From Rhizobium jaguaris (GTDB lineage Bacteria; Pseudomonadota; Alphaproteobacteria; Rhizobiales; Rhizobiaceae), in NCBI RefSeq assembly GCF_003627755.1, contig NZ_CP032694.1:673501-737500 (forward strand): a stretch of DNA of 64,000 nucleotides, given 5' to 3'. The notes under the pieces were generated by a model. The model did not search any database. It saw only the letters and a list, made by a program, of their open reading frames with translations, and was not told the origin of the DNA. Numbering within the stretch: position 1 is the stretch's first letter; each line of letters opens with the position of its first letter. Shown one piece after another: positions 63,391 to 64,000 of this stretch. The translations under genes were made by a program, and so were the position numbers.

Positions 63391-64000
63391 TCATTTGAGG
63401 ACATGTGGTCCCCTGCCAAGGATCTTGTCGTCGATCTCGCCGATCGCCTTCTGGTCCTTGCGGTCATAGTCGAGCGTCAGCAGAATGTGACGGATGAGGT
63501 TGAGGCGCGCGCGGCGTTTGTCGTTGGCATGGAGCACAGTCCATGGCGCGTAGTCCGTATGCGTCTCCTTCAGCATGCGGTCGCGCTTCTCGCTGTAGTC
63601 TTTCCACTTGCTCAGCGCCGCGATGTCCATCGAGGAAAGCTTCCAGACGGCGCGCGGATCGTGGCGCCTGTCGTGAAAGCGCTTGAGCTGCATTTCCCGG
63701 CCAATATCGAGATAGAATTTGAAGAAGAAAATGCCGTCCTGGACGATGAGCTTTTCCAGATGCGGAGTCTGTTTCAGGAATTGCTCGTATTGCTCCGGCG
63801 TGCAGAAGCCCATGACCGGCTCGACACCGGCGCGGTTGTACCAGGAGCGGTCGAACAGCACGAATTCGCCCGCCGTCGGGAACTGGGCGACATAGCGCTG
63901 GAAATACCATTGCCCCGCTTCGCGATCGGTCGGCTTGGTCAATGCCACGGCGCGCGCAAGGCGTGGGTTCATATGTGCCGAGGTTGCAGCGATCGAACCG
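63391..64000 (-). CDS. ppk2: Polyphosphate kinase 2 (PPK2) family protein, N-terminal part beyond the window
   Basis: The visible part reads [29 protein letters not shown], then [20 protein letters not shown] (the PPK2 lid/catalytic Asp-Arg motif) and [22 protein letters not shown]. The last 203 residues are present, with the P-loop further upstream outside the window. PPK2 uses polyphosphate to phosphorylate GDP or ADP. An internal ATG at 63972 should not be taken as the start because the frame continues beyond 64000. Confidence 0.88.
   Translation of the reverse strand, partial: GSIAATSAHMNPRLARAVALTKPTDREAGQWYFQRYVAQFPTAGEFVLFDRSWYNRAGVEPVMGFCTPEQYEQFLKQTPHLEKLIVQDGIFFFKFYLDIGREMQLKRFHDRRHDPRAVWKLSSMDIAALSKWKDYSEKRDRMLKETHTDYAPWTVLHANDKRRARLNLIRHILLTLDYDRKDQKAIGEIDDKILGRGPHVLK

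Overview
The window looks like a chromosomal or chromid segment of a fast-growing rhizobium (Rhizobium/Sinorhizobium/Agrobacterium group). The reasons are GC-rich coding sequence, an frcR-frcBCAK sugar transport locus, a PmtA-like methyltransferase, a cuckoo-type anti-Shine-Dalgarno small RNA, and many short palindromic intergenic repeats of the kind scattered through rhizobial genomes. The species is not determined.

Positions 1-13500 hold the end of an oligopeptide ABC importer operon, a MarR/MFS efflux pair with a clear operator, several oxidoreductases, a PmtA-like methyltransferase with a TetR gene, and two look-alike modules in which a LysR regulator faces an SDR gene. Positions 13600-13720 encode a three-hairpin small RNA with CCTCCTCCC loops. 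Positions 15300-19750 hold an amino-acid oxidation cluster (DadA/HypO-like FAD enzyme, SDR, proline-racemase-superfamily enzyme). Its SDR gene is split by an IS110-family (IS1111-group) element, and an IS630 copy lies just downstream.

Positions 21000-45400 are mostly core metabolism: frcR and a RbsD/FucU mutarotase, frcBCAK (fructose/ribose/mannose uptake), pyrC, a diguanylate cyclase, an NmrA-like/DUF1772/TetR group, pyrE, fructokinase, pgi, a fadD-like acyl-CoA ligase, a PRC-barrel protein, a VOC protein, a complete yehZYXW-type osmoprotectant ABC transporter, an unusual LysR protein with two HTH domains, and small genes.

Positions 45568-60639 are an integrated element of about 15 kb. It is bounded by a perfect 20-bp direct repeat of the 3' end of tRNA-Thr(CGT), with a tyrosine integrase beside the intact tRNA. 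Inside are an OLD-family ATPase-nuclease and a two-gene AAA ATPase/TOPRIM module resembling PARIS/AbiL anti-phage systems. There are also a nuclease, a serine recombinase, an AT-rich iteron-like tract and an XRE regulator. The cargo is decaying. The ATPase has a one-base frameshift in an A7 run. The TOPRIM gene is split by an IS66 element with an 8-bp target duplication. The recombinase is frameshifted. A membrane-protein gene is split by an IS3-family (IS407-like) element with a 4-bp duplication. Another IS3 element (5-bp duplication) sits just upstream of the OLD gene.

Beyond the island, positions 60840-64000 return to chromosomal genes: a nitronate monooxygenase, a one-TM protein and a PPK2-type polyphosphate kinase cut by the window edge. 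The nitronate monooxygenase and the fadD-like gene share a TTGACGT-type palindrome upstream, suggesting one regulon. All identifications rest on reading motifs and architecture. No database search was run.
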